Shown here piece after piece: positions 36,300 to 43,909 of a DNA stretch of 64,000 bases (position 1 is its first letter; each line of letters starts with the position of its first letter). The notes under the pieces are model-generated. The model was not told the origin of the DNA, ran no database searches, and saw nothing but the letters and a program-made list of their open reading frames with translations. The position numbers and the translations under genes were made by a program. Source of the DNA: JALYUA01 sp039933215 (lineage in GTDB: Bacteria > Acidobacteriota > Thermoanaerobaculia > UBA5066 > Gp7-AA6); NCBI GenBank assembly GCA_039933215.1, contig JBDTOO010000001.1, forward strand, positions 62,001-126,000. The letters run 5' to 3'.

Positions 36300-37379
36300 T
36301 CACGAAACCGTCTTGTCCCGCAGAAACGCCTGGTACTGGCGGCGCGCCGGGGGCTCCTCGTGGCGGGGAGGGGAAAAGAGGCAGTCGATGGCACCCTTCC
36401 CGATTCCCAGCGCGTGTGACGCTCTCCGTGCACGGTGTGATCTGAAAATCAGTCCCATCAAGTCGTATCCCGCCACGTAGGCGACATCGAGCCAGAACCT
36501 CGCCCGATTCGCGATCGATGCATTGGGAACGTGCCGCCGCCAGATGAAGAACCGATTGCGAATCTCCATTCTTCCCTTCTGGAAGAGACCTGGACGGCCC
36601 CCTTCGGCGTGGAGATGGGCGACCGGGGCGTCCCCGCACCACAGGAGCTCCCCGTCTCTGCTGATTCGGAGCGACATCTCGAGATCCTCTCCCTGGGCGT
36701 AGCCGGAAAAGAAGGACGAGAACCGGTGCTTGTCGAAGATCGATCGCCGATACGCCGACGCGCCGCCCGGGATGAAGTCGACCTTCCGCACGCCCTCGAA
36801 TGGAGCGGAGAACGAGTGCGGAACGGAGACACCGCCCGGAAAATAAGTACCCCCGTCGCATTTTGGAATGATTCCGAGAAGGACTCGCCCTCGCCACCGC
36901 AGCGGAACAGGCTGGTTCATCGCGTTGACGATCGTTCCGCAGACGGCGACAACCTTTTTCTCGCGATCATCGACGAGAGCCTGCCGCATGTTCCCGAAGT
37001 AGCCGGGTTCGGGCATGCAATCGTCGTCCAGGAAAAAAACGAAGTCGCGCGTGCTCGTGTCGACGCCGACGTTTCTCTGGCGCGTCAGGCCCGGGGCGCT
37101 GGCCACGTAGATCAGCTCGAAGGGAATCGCCACTCTCGCGAGCCATCGAACGACCTCGTCCTCCGTGTCCTGATCCGGAGACCCGTCGACGATGACGACC
37201 TCGCCCGGCGGGTCAGGAAGCTCGACGAGACGCGTCAGAAGTGACCGGACTTCGTGAGGACGGCGAAAGGTCGCGATGATCAGCGTGCAGTCCTCGAGCG
37301 CACCCGGCCGCGCGGAACGCACGCGCCACCCATCGATCCGCTGGAGCCCTCCAGGATGGACTTCGGCGACCGCGCTCAA
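36300..37379 (-). CDS. Family 2 glycosyltransferase
   Basis: A GT-A enzyme of about 359 residues. It shows TLIIATFRRP at the start of the fold, EVVIVDGSPDQ, APGLTRQRNVG, the metal-site block FFLDDDCMPEP, and GEDLEMSLRISRDG near the acceptor site. I place the start at the TTG at 37379, which forms a TTGA overlap with the upstream stop, matching the local pattern; an ATG at 37448 is also in frame but overlaps the neighbour by 73 bases. Specificity unknown. Confidence 0.9.
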   Translation of the reverse strand: MSAVAEVHPGGLQRIDGWRVRSARPGALEDCTLIIATFRRPHEVRSLLTRLVELPDPPGEVVIVDGSPDQDTEDEVVRWLARVAIPFELIYVASAPGLTRQRNVGVDTSTRDFVFFLDDDCMPEPGYFGNMRQALVDDREKKVVAVCGTIVNAMNQPVPLRWRGRVLLGIIPKCDGGTYFPGGVSVPHSFSAPFEGVRKVDFIPGGASAYRRSIFDKHRFSSFFSGYAQGEDLEMSLRISRDGELLWCGDAPVAHLHAEGGRPGLFQKGRMEIRNRFFIWRRHVPNASIANRARFWLDVAYVAGYDLMGLIFRSHRARRASHALGIGKGAIDCLFSPPRHEEPPARRQYQAFLRDKTVS

Positions 37380-38449
37380 CCCGCAGCCTCTCTTCGAGAG
37401 AAGCGTCGCTTCACGCGCGTGAGGGATTCCCAGAGCGGGTTTCTCCATCCGAATACACGGTTCGACTCGACGATGGCTCCCCAGGACTCCTTGAATTTCG
37501 CGAGCGATTCAATCCCCGCCGAGCCTCCGAAGTTGAGGGAGCCGGCGCCCATCTCGCACGCCCGACGGACTCCGTCGTCCATGACGGCCCGGATCGGAAA
37601 GAAGCTCGAGGCCGAGCGAGCGGTCGCCCCGTGCCAGTAAACGACACAGCTCTTCTCCTCGAAGAACAACGCACCGGCGACAACGCGCCCCTCGACTTCG
37701 GCAACGAGAAGCCGGCAGAACGGCAAATGTACGAGATCCACGAAGAGGGAGAGAGGATGAATGTGCTCGTAGCTTCCTTTCTGATCTGCCAGCTCCGTGT
37801 GTACGGCGTAATAGGCCCGGACGGTCTGTTCGTCCAGCGCTTGCCGGACCGTGACGCCCCGGGCATGTGCCTTCCGGACCTGATTGCGAATGCTGGCGCT
37901 GTATCCGGAGAATACGCGCTCGTATCCGGCGGTCAGGTGCAGGACGTGAGTCGACTCCGTCGACGCCTCGAGGCCCAGCTCCTCGAGTCCTTCCGAAAGC
38001 TCTCGCTGCTCGAACAGGACCTTCCATCCGAACTTGCGGCTCCCGGCGCCCTTCATCCGGTCGACGATGCCGGCGAGCGTCGCCCGCGTCAGGCGACCCA
38101 CCCAGCCCGGGCTCGCGTGGAGCCCGCCCGGAGCCAGCGAAAACGAGCGAAGGCCGAAGGGCTCCGGATTCTGGAGCGCCCAGAAAGACCGGTCCGGACC
38201 AGATCCGTGGACGGGAATCTCGAACGGTTTATAACCTTCGCCGAAATTTCGAGCGCAGATTTCTATGAACTCGCGGCTCGAGAACACGCTGAGGTCGTTT
38301 TGCGGTGATGTCGAACGGGAAGCTCCCCCGGCATCGAGATTCATGGCCGCGACCGAAATCGCGGAAGAGGAGTCTTTCCTTGGCAACGAAAGCAACGTCG
38401 AGCCCCGGGATGGTGACCGCAACACGCCCTTCCCTTCATCGGGGCTCAC
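37376..38449 (-). CDS. FemAB-like/GNAT acyltransferase of EPS loci
   Basis: A protein of about 357 residues of the FemAB/BioF2-like group. A tandem-GNAT fold is suggested by RNQVRKAHARGVTVRQ, a YYAVHTELADQKGSYEH block and a VAEVEGRVVAGALFFEE segment. FemAB relatives move amino acids from aminoacyl-tRNA, and relatives in EPS clusters have unproved roles. It could aminoacylate a sugar or modify the glycan (inference). Start: the GTG at 38449 overlaps the Wzt stop in a GTGA, like most junctions here; the ATG at 38344 is an alternative that would trim 35 weakly conserved-looking residues. Confidence 0.82.
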   Translation of the reverse strand: MSPDEGKGVLRSPSRGSTLLSLPRKDSSSAISVAAMNLDAGGASRSTSPQNDLSVFSSREFIEICARNFGEGYKPFEIPVHGSGPDRSFWALQNPEPFGLRSFSLAPGGLHASPGWVGRLTRATLAGIVDRMKGAGSRKFGWKVLFEQRELSEGLEELGLEASTESTHVLHLTAGYERVFSGYSASIRNQVRKAHARGVTVRQALDEQTVRAYYAVHTELADQKGSYEHIHPLSLFVDLVHLPFCRLLVAEVEGRVVAGALFFEEKSCVVYWHGATARSASSFFPIRAVMDDGVRRACEMGAGSLNFGGSAGIESLAKFKESWGAIVESNRVFGWRNPLWESLTRVKRRFSRREAAG

Positions 38450-39750
38450 GTCCGATCGGAGACTGCTGGGCGCATGGGGTGGACAGCCATCGGATTGCCG
38501 AGGACTTGGTAGTTCCATTCAGATACCGGTCGGAACCGGCGGTCCGTCGACCACGACGACACGCCGAACGGGCTGATCTCGAACATGAGGGCCGAGTCGA
38601 TCGCGTCGACGACCGCTGACCCGCTCCGGGCGCGGATGTCGACGACGTACCTGGCCGGAGCGAGATTCGGGTGGGGCACCTCGCCGACGGCGCTTCCTGC
38701 GATTCCTCCCTCGAGCTCGAGAAAGGAATCGGAATCCGCCGACTCACACGTGAAGAGATGCTCGCGGTCCATGGAGTAGACGCTGAAACCCAGCGAAACG
38801 GCCGAGAGAGGTTCTGTGGTTTCGAAGTCGAAGCGAAGGCGAAGCGGCGACCAAAGCGGAATCTGGGAGTCCTGGACGCCCTCGAATCGAACGCTCGAGA
38901 TCCGAAAGCGGGTTCCGAGCCCTTCCTTGCGGGGAGCCGCGTGAAGCGCCGAATTCGCGAGCTGCTCATCGATGATTGTCTCGAGATAGGCGTTGACGGC
39001 CGACTCCACGGTCCCGTCCGCCGCTACGCCGCCGGGTTTCAGACAAATCCCGCGAGTGCACAGGCTCTGGATCGCGCTCATGTTGTGGCTGACGAAAAAG
39101 ACGGTGCGTCCGCCCTTGGCAATTTCTCCGATCTTGCCGAGACACTTCTTCTGAAACAGCACGTCGCCGACGGCGAGAACTTCGTCAACCAGCAGAATCT
39201 CCGACTCGAGATGAGCCGCGACTCCGAATGCCAGGCGGAGGTACATCCCGGTCGAGTAGTACTTGACCGGCGTGTCGATGAATTTCTCGAGCTCGGCGAA
39301 CGTCACGATGTCGTCGAAGTTGCGGAACGTCTCGACCCGTTTCATCCCGAGGATGGCGCCATTCAGGAAGATGTTTTCGCGCCCGGTCAGCTCGGGGTGA
39401 AACCCCATCCCGACCTCGAGCAGCGAACCGACCCGGCCGTGTATGACCGCGCGGCCGGTCGTTGGCTCCGTGATTCGCGAAAGAATCTTGAGCAGGGTGC
39501 TCTTCCCCGCTCCGTTCCGGCCAATCAGGCCCACGACCTCGCCCCGGAGGACTTCGAAGTTGACGTCCTTCAAGGCCCAGATCGTCCCGGAGGACGAACG
39601 AGAACCAGGCGCGCGCCGGAAGCTCAGGCGGCGAGCGGCCGAGGAGAATCCGTCGACGATCGTCTCTCGCAGGGACCGATAGCCCGGGAGCAAGGCGCCG
39701 ATTCGATACTCTTTTCCCAGATCCTCGGCCTCGATGACCACGTCAGACAA
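38446..39750 (-). CDS. wzt: Polysaccharide ABC exporter ATPase (Wzt-like) with C-terminal substrate-binding extension
   Basis: An ABC ATPase of about 434 residues. Walker A is GRNGAGKST (77-85); the signature region is the STGMY form typical of polysaccharide exporters; Walker B is ILLVDEVLAVGD; and the H-loop is VSHNM. Residues about 265-430 form a beta-rich extension like the C-terminal domain of O-antigen Wzt, which recognises the finished glycan. The start is the TTG at 39750: a GGAGGG lies eight bases upstream, whereas the in-frame GTG at 39759 touches that Shine-Dalgarno. It pairs with the permease at 39786-40643. Confidence 0.93.
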   Translation of the reverse strand: MSDVVIEAEDLGKEYRIGALLPGYRSLRETIVDGFSSAARRLSFRRAPGSRSSSGTIWALKDVNFEVLRGEVVGLIGRNGAGKSTLLKILSRITEPTTGRAVIHGRVGSLLEVGMGFHPELTGRENIFLNGAILGMKRVETFRNFDDIVTFAELEKFIDTPVKYYSTGMYLRLAFGVAAHLESEILLVDEVLAVGDVLFQKKCLGKIGEIAKGGRTVFFVSHNMSAIQSLCTRGICLKPGGVAADGTVESAVNAYLETIIDEQLANSALHAAPRKEGLGTRFRISSVRFEGVQDSQIPLWSPLRLRFDFETTEPLSAVSLGFSVYSMDREHLFTCESADSDSFLELEGGIAGSAVGEVPHPNLAPARYVVDIRARSGSAVVDAIDSALMFEISPFGVSSWSTDRRFRPVSEWNYQVLGNPMAVHPMRPAVSDRT

Positions 39751-39758
39751 GGTCTGCA

Positions 39759-39764
39759 CCCTCC
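39759..39764 (-). promoter_or_regulatory. Shine-Dalgarno that decides the wzt TTG start
   Basis: On the minus strand the sequence GGAGGG lies eight bases before the TTG at 39750. It is one of the few strong ribosome-binding sites in this unit, because here the genes are separated by 35 bases instead of overlapping. Confidence 0.75.
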
Positions 39765-39785
39765 AGGCGACGCGACAGACCGGCG

Positions 39786-40643
39786 TTAGATAACATCGGC
39801 AAACGTCCTCTCCATCTTCCGGAAATACATCCCTCCCCCAAGCAGCATCAAGACCGTCACGACGGTGCTCGTCAGGATCAGCGACCCGGGATGCCCGGAC
39901 CCCAGCAACGCCCATCGAAAGCCCTCGACGACCCCGACCATGGGATTCAAGCCGTAAAGCCATGGGGGGAGTCCGTGCTCGACGAGGGTAGCCGTCGCCC
40001 TGCTCGCCGGATAGATGACCGGGGTGACGAACAGCCATAGCTGAGTGACGAACGGAACGACATACCGCACGTCCCGATATTTGACGTTGATGGCGGAGAG
40101 CCACATCCCAATGCCGAGAGATGCGCCGGTTGCGAGAAGGAGGAGGAATGGAAGAAAGACGACGGCCGGAGTCGGCCATATCCCGTAAAAAAACATCATC
40201 CCGATGAGAATGATGAATGCGATAGCGAAGTCGATGACGCCGGAGAGAACCGCCGAGATCGGCAGGATGAGGCGGGGAAAATAAATCTTCGTCAAGAGGT
40301 TCGAAGAACCCACCAGAATTCCGGACGCCTTCGACACCGCGTCGGAGAAGTACGTCCAGGGCAGGAGTCCGACATAGGAAAAGATGGGGTAGGGCAGACC
40401 GTCCGACCCCACTTTGGCCATCTTTCCGAAGAAAATGGTAAACACGACCATCGTGGTCAACGGTTGAAGGATCGCCCACGCGGCTCCCAGGAAAGTCTGC
40501 TTGTAGCGAACTTTGACCTCGCGCCAGATGAGGAAGTAGAGGAGCTCGCGGTATTGCCACACCTCTCTCAACTTGAGAGTGGCCCAACCGCGGGTAGGCT
40601 TGATGACGATGACGGAGTCCGCGCTCGATACGAGAGACGTCAT
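39786..40643 (-). CDS. wzm: Polysaccharide ABC exporter permease (Wzm-like, ABC-2 type)
   Basis: A 285-residue integral membrane protein with about six hydrophobic spans and the ABC-2 polysaccharide-exporter pattern: LIWREVKVRYKQTFLGAAW before the first span, then the YFPRLILP and VKYRDVRYVVPF loops and a GLNPMVG block near the end. With the Wzt-like ATPase it should move an undecaprenyl-linked glycan across the inner membrane. Its ATG overlaps the epimerase stop in an ATGA. No Wzx-type flippase was seen in the window, so this pair may be the only inner-membrane export route encoded here. Confidence 0.93.
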   Translation of the reverse strand: MTSLVSSADSVIVIKPTRGWATLKLREVWQYRELLYFLIWREVKVRYKQTFLGAAWAILQPLTTMVVFTIFFGKMAKVGSDGLPYPIFSYVGLLPWTYFSDAVSKASGILVGSSNLLTKIYFPRLILPISAVLSGVIDFAIAFIILIGMMFFYGIWPTPAVVFLPFLLLLATGASLGIGMWLSAINVKYRDVRYVVPFVTQLWLFVTPVIYPASRATATLVEHGLPPWLYGLNPMVGVVEGFRWALLGSGHPGSLILTSTVVTVLMLLGGGMYFRKMERTFADVI

Positions 40644-41665
40644 TGTTTGCTCTCCCTGGCGACCATCTCCCCAAGAGCACGGGGACTCTGCTCGGCCGGA
40701 GTGGCAGCGTAGTGGCGCATGGATTCACCGAGACCTCGTGCGAGAGTCCAACCGGCCTCGAAGCCGAGAGAGCTCCTCGATCGGGAAAGCTCCGCCAGCG
40801 AATGCATCACGTCTCCCGCCCGCGGAGGTTCGAGTTGGAGCGGTACGGTGGCGCCCGTCGCTTCGCTGACGAGGCGAGCCAGTTCGAGAACACTTGTTCG
40901 AGTTCCGCCGGCCACGTTATAGGCGGTGCCGCAAGCCGAACGAGGTGCGCCGGCCGCCAGAAGATTGGCGTGGACCGCATCGGCGACGAACGTGAAGTCG
41001 CGAGTTTGCTGGCCATCGCCGTAGATGAGTGGCGATCGTCCGGACAGGCAGGCCGCGAAGAACCGCGGAATGACCGCCGCGTAGGCGCCGTCGGGGCTCT
41101 GCCGGGGGCCGTAAACGTTGAAATAACGTAGCCCCACGAATTCCATGTCGAAGCATCGCGTGAAGATGTCCGCGAGCTCCTCGTTCATCTTCTTCGAGAG
41201 CGCATAGGGGGAGAGCGGCCGGCCCTCTTCGCCCTCCCGCTTCGGCAGCCGGTCGCTGTCCCCGTACACGCTCGACGAGGACGCGTAGACGATTCGCCGC
41301 ACGCGCGCCGATCGCGCCGCGGAGAACACGTTGGAGGTTCCCCGGACGTTCACGTCCATCGTGGTGGCGGGCTCCGCGAGGGACCGAGGGACGGATCCCA
41401 GAGCCGCCTCGTGGAAGATCACGTCCACGCCCGCGCACGCGCTCTCGCAGACCGCGAGATCCCGGATGTCTCCCTCGATCATCTCGATCCGGTCGAGGCA
41501 GTGCGCGAGGTTTTCGCGGCTCCCGGTCGCGTAGTTGTCGAGGACGCGGACGCGGGCGCCTCGCTCGAGCAGCGCGTCCACGAGATGGGAGCCGATGAAG
41601 CCCGCGGCTCCCGTGACGAGCACCGCCGTGTTCTTCCAGTCCGTGTTCGCTTCGGGGGGTTTCAC
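40640..41665 (-). CDS. wbpP: UDP-N-acetylglucosamine C4-epimerase family (WbpP/TviC-like)
   Basis: A 341-residue extended SDR enzyme. NAD motif: TGAAGFIGSHLV. Catalytic block: the ASSSSVYGDS serines with YALSK. Stretches EAALGSVPRSL, RYFNVYGPRQ and DGAYAAVIPRF are close to those I know from WbpP and TviC, which interconvert UDP-GlcNAc/UDP-GalNAc or their uronic acids. The GTG at 41665 overlaps the dehydrogenase stop in a GTGA. Together with that enzyme it could make UDP-GalNAcA, as for the Vi antigen (inference). Confidence 0.9.
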   Translation of the reverse strand: MKPPEANTDWKNTAVLVTGAAGFIGSHLVDALLERGARVRVLDNYATGSRENLAHCLDRIEMIEGDIRDLAVCESACAGVDVIFHEAALGSVPRSLAEPATTMDVNVRGTSNVFSAARSARVRRIVYASSSSVYGDSDRLPKREGEEGRPLSPYALSKKMNEELADIFTRCFDMEFVGLRYFNVYGPRQSPDGAYAAVIPRFFAACLSGRSPLIYGDGQQTRDFTFVADAVHANLLAAGAPRSACGTAYNVAGGTRTSVLELARLVSEATGATVPLQLEPPRAGDVMHSLAELSRSRSSLGFEAGWTLARGLGESMRHYAATPAEQSPRALGEMVARESKQ

Positions 41666-43026
41666 GCCTTCACCACGTTCGGCAGGTTCTCTCGATACAC
41701 GCCGCGGGTGTCGATCACGAGAGCGGCATGCCGCGAGACGAGGTCGTAATCCACCTGCGCGTGATCCGTGACGATCAGTACCGCGTCCGCCGCCCCGAGC
41801 GAGGAGGCGTCGAGCGGCACCGAGCTCATCGGCGGGAGATCGGGCCACGACCGCATCGCGGGCGCCTTCGGCACGTGCGGGTCGTGGTACGTCACGACCG
41901 CACCGAGCTCGAGCAAGTGATCGATGATCTCGAACGCGGGACTCTCCCGCGGATCGTCGATGTTCTTCTTGTACGCGAGCCCCAGGACGAGGATCCTGCT
42001 GCCTTTCACCGCCTTGGAACGCTCGTTCAAGGCGAGCTGCAGCTTCTCGATGACGTAGCGGGGCATCTGCTCGTTCACCTCGCCCGCGAGCTCGATGAAC
42101 TTCGGCGTGATGCCGTATTCGCGCGCCTTCCAGGCGAGGTAGAAGGGGTCGAGCGGGATGCAGTGCCCTCCCCAGCCCGGACCCGGATTGAAGCGCATGA
42201 AGCCGAACGGCTTGGTCGACGCCGCGTCGAGCACTTCCCAGATGTCGATCCCCATCCGGTCGAACACCATCTTGAGCTCGTTAACGAGGGCGATGTTGAC
42301 GGCGCGGAAGATGTTCTCGGTGAGCTTGGTGGCTTCGGCCGTCCGGCAGGAAGAGACGCGGACCGTGCGCGTGACCGCGAGGCCGTACAGAGCCTCGGCG
42401 AGATCTCCGGAAACCTCGTCGACGCCCCCGACAACTTTCGGAATCGTCGCGGTCCCGAAGCTCGCGTTTCCCGGATCCTCGCGCTCGGGAGAGAACGCGA
42501 GGAAGAAATCCACGCCGCACTTCAACCCGCTCTCTTCGAGGATGTCCCGGACGAGCTCGTCCGTTGTCCCCGGATAGGTCGTGGACTCGAGGACGATGAG
42601 CTGGCCGCGGCGGATGTGGTCCCGGACCTTGCGCGCGGTTCCGACCACATAGCTCATGTCGGGCTCGCGCTGCGGGGTGAGCGGCGTGGGGACGCAGATC
42701 AGAATGGCGTCCGGTTCGCCGAGCGCCTGAAACTCGGAGGTCGCCCGCAGCCGCCCCGACCGGGTCGCAGAAGTCAGACGGCTACCGTCCATGTGCTTCA
42801 GATAGCTCAATCCCTCGCCGATCGCCGTGACCTTGGCGGCGTCTACGTCGAAGCCCAGCACGGGGAATCCCTGCTCGACGAAGGTCAGAGCGAGCGGCAA
42901 CCCGACGTACCCCATCCCCACGATCCCCACGAGAGCCGTCCGGCCGTCGATCTTCTGCCGCAGTTGCAATGCGAGATCGGAGCCCGCGGGGCCCGCCTCC
43001 CGCACCGCTGTCGGGGAGGTACTCAT
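41662..43026 (-). CDS. wbpA: UDP-N-acetylglucosamine 6-dehydrogenase family (WbpA-like)
   Basis: A nucleotide-sugar dehydrogenase of 454 residues. NAD site: GIVGMGYVGLPLAL. A SYLKHM segment is typical of WbpA-type enzymes. The middle domain has AFSPERED and KLTENIFRAVN; the catalytic cysteine lies in GPGWGGHCIPLDPF; and the UDP-binding domain has the LGLAYKKNIDD block. It oxidises C6 of the UDP-sugar twice, giving the uronic acid. Start: the ATG at 43026, seven bases after a GAGAGGGG Shine-Dalgarno; an in-frame ATG at 43056 has none. It is the first gene after the NusG-like regulator, from which it is separated by two hairpins. Confidence 0.92.
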   Translation of the reverse strand: MSTSPTAVREAGPAGSDLALQLRQKIDGRTALVGIVGMGYVGLPLALTFVEQGFPVLGFDVDAAKVTAIGEGLSYLKHMDGSRLTSATRSGRLRATSEFQALGEPDAILICVPTPLTPQREPDMSYVVGTARKVRDHIRRGQLIVLESTTYPGTTDELVRDILEESGLKCGVDFFLAFSPEREDPGNASFGTATIPKVVGGVDEVSGDLAEALYGLAVTRTVRVSSCRTAEATKLTENIFRAVNIALVNELKMVFDRMGIDIWEVLDAASTKPFGFMRFNPGPGWGGHCIPLDPFYLAWKAREYGITPKFIELAGEVNEQMPRYVIEKLQLALNERSKAVKGSRILVLGLAYKKNIDDPRESPAFEIIDHLLELGAVVTYHDPHVPKAPAMRSWPDLPPMSSVPLDASSLGAADAVLIVTDHAQVDYDLVSRHAALVIDTRGVYRENLPNVVKA

Positions 43027-43103
43027 GCGAAATCCCCTCTCTTTTTCCGTGCGCATTCGTTCATTTGGACGTTCCCTTCCGGGCCTTCTCGGCAGGCTCC
43101 GCC

Positions 43104-43128
43104 CCCTTCGGTAGACATACCGAAAGGG
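43104..43128 (-). promoter_or_regulatory. Hairpin in the leader between nusG-like and wbpA-like genes
   Basis: An inverted repeat: a ten-base arm (43104-43113), a four-base loop (GACA on the plus strand) and an eleven-base arm (43118-43128) with one bulged base. No U-tract follows in the transcript, so it does not look like an intrinsic terminator. It sits between an antiterminator-family gene and the first biosynthetic gene. NusG paralogues such as RfaH and LoaP act at nucleic-acid elements near the start of their operons, so this is a candidate target (inference). Confidence 0.6.
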
Positions 43129-43145
43129 AGATCCGCTACGTTTTT

Positions 43146-43181
43146 GAAGCGCCGCCTAAAAACCGGAGGCGGCGGCGCTTC
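43146..43181 (-). promoter_or_regulatory. Perfect 11-bp hairpin across the stop codon of the nusG-like gene
   Basis: Arms 43146-43156 and 43171-43181 are perfect reverse complements, mostly G and C, around a 14-base loop that holds most of the TAG stop codon. In the transcript the second arm is followed by five A residues, not U, so intrinsic termination is unlikely. On the plus strand it has no T-tract after it either. It could be a pause, processing or recognition hairpin. Confidence 0.6.
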
Positions 43182-43749
43182 GAGAGTCGCTGCGAATGGC
43201 GGCCGCCACGGGCACGAGCACCCGTCTCTCGAACTCCACCGCGACCGCGCTCTTCAACATCGAGACCGACACGATCAGCCGAAGCCTTCCGGCCTCGCGC
43301 ACGACGACACCTGTATAGCCCTTGAACGGACCCTCGACGACCCGAATCGGGTCACCGGGAAGAAGGTCGGGCACGGGGATGAGCGAAGCGCCCGACTGCT
43401 GAAGCTCGCGGAGCTGTCGCAGCTCCGCCGTCAGGACGTCCTGCTCTTCGACGGGGAGCGTGCGCACGATGAGGTTGCTGCGGAGAACGTGATGCCGCTC
43501 GGTCTCCCGGCCCCGGAAAAAGACATATCCCGGAAACAGAGGGAGATAGGAGACGAAAGTCCGGCCGCCCTTTCGATAGCGGTTCTCCCGCTGGGGAAGA
43601 AAGTGCGGGACGGAAAGACCCAGGAGGTGGCGTCCCAGGACCTTGTCCTGCCGGCTCCTCGTGTGAGCCACCCACCACGGGAATTGCTCGTGGTCGAGGT
43701 CGAAAAGGTTCGCGGGAAAGAGGTCCGTCGAGCATTTCAGGGGCGGCAT
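43156..43749 (-). CDS. NusG-family specialised transcription antiterminator (RfaH/UpxY/LoaP-like)
   Basis: A protein of about 197 residues. The NGN domain reads WWVAHTRSRQDKVLGRHL and LPLFPGYVFFRG; the C-terminal KOW domain shows GDPIRVVEGPFKGYTGVVV. Such proteins travel with RNA polymerase and help it through long operons. Its place as the first gene of a capsule unit, and the lack of the usual secE/rplK neighbours, mark it as a specialised paralogue rather than housekeeping NusG. I chose the ATG at 43749, six bases after GGGAGAGAG; in-frame ATGs at 43794 and 43815 have weaker sites. A candidate promoter lies about 100 bases upstream. Confidence 0.92.
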   Translation of the reverse strand: MPPLKCSTDLFPANLFDLDHEQFPWWVAHTRSRQDKVLGRHLLGLSVPHFLPQRENRYRKGGRTFVSYLPLFPGYVFFRGRETERHHVLRSNLIVRTLPVEEQDVLTAELRQLRELQQSGASLIPVPDLLPGDPIRVVEGPFKGYTGVVVREAGRLRLIVSVSMLKSAVAVEFERRVLVPVAAAIRSDSRSAAASGF

Positions 43750-43850
43750 CGATAACTCTCTCCCAGCGATCGTTCCCGGAAAAACTCTGCTCATTTTGTC
43801 GACACCGAGCGGCATCCCCGGGATCGGCAGGACCGTCCTTTGGGAAGGGC

Positions 43851-43876
43851 ATCATAACATGCGGAAGCCTGGGCAA
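43851..43876 (-). promoter_or_regulatory. Candidate promoter of the nusG-like/capsule/NRPS unit
   Basis: On the minus strand, TGTTATGAT (43859-43851) fits an extended -10 element (TG, one base, then a five-of-six match to TATAAT). TTGCCC (43876-43871) could be a -35 element, but the spacer is only 14 bases, so recognition would rest on the extended -10. Transcription would start near 43844, giving a leader of about 95 bases before the nusG-like ATG. The match is by eye only. Confidence 0.4.
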
Positions 43877-43909
43877 CCCCGGGGAAGACCGTGCTCCGGG
43901 CGCTGGAAA

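Noticed and set aside
43146..43181. The 11-bp hairpin as an intrinsic terminator
   Set aside because: On neither strand is the stem followed by a T-tract.
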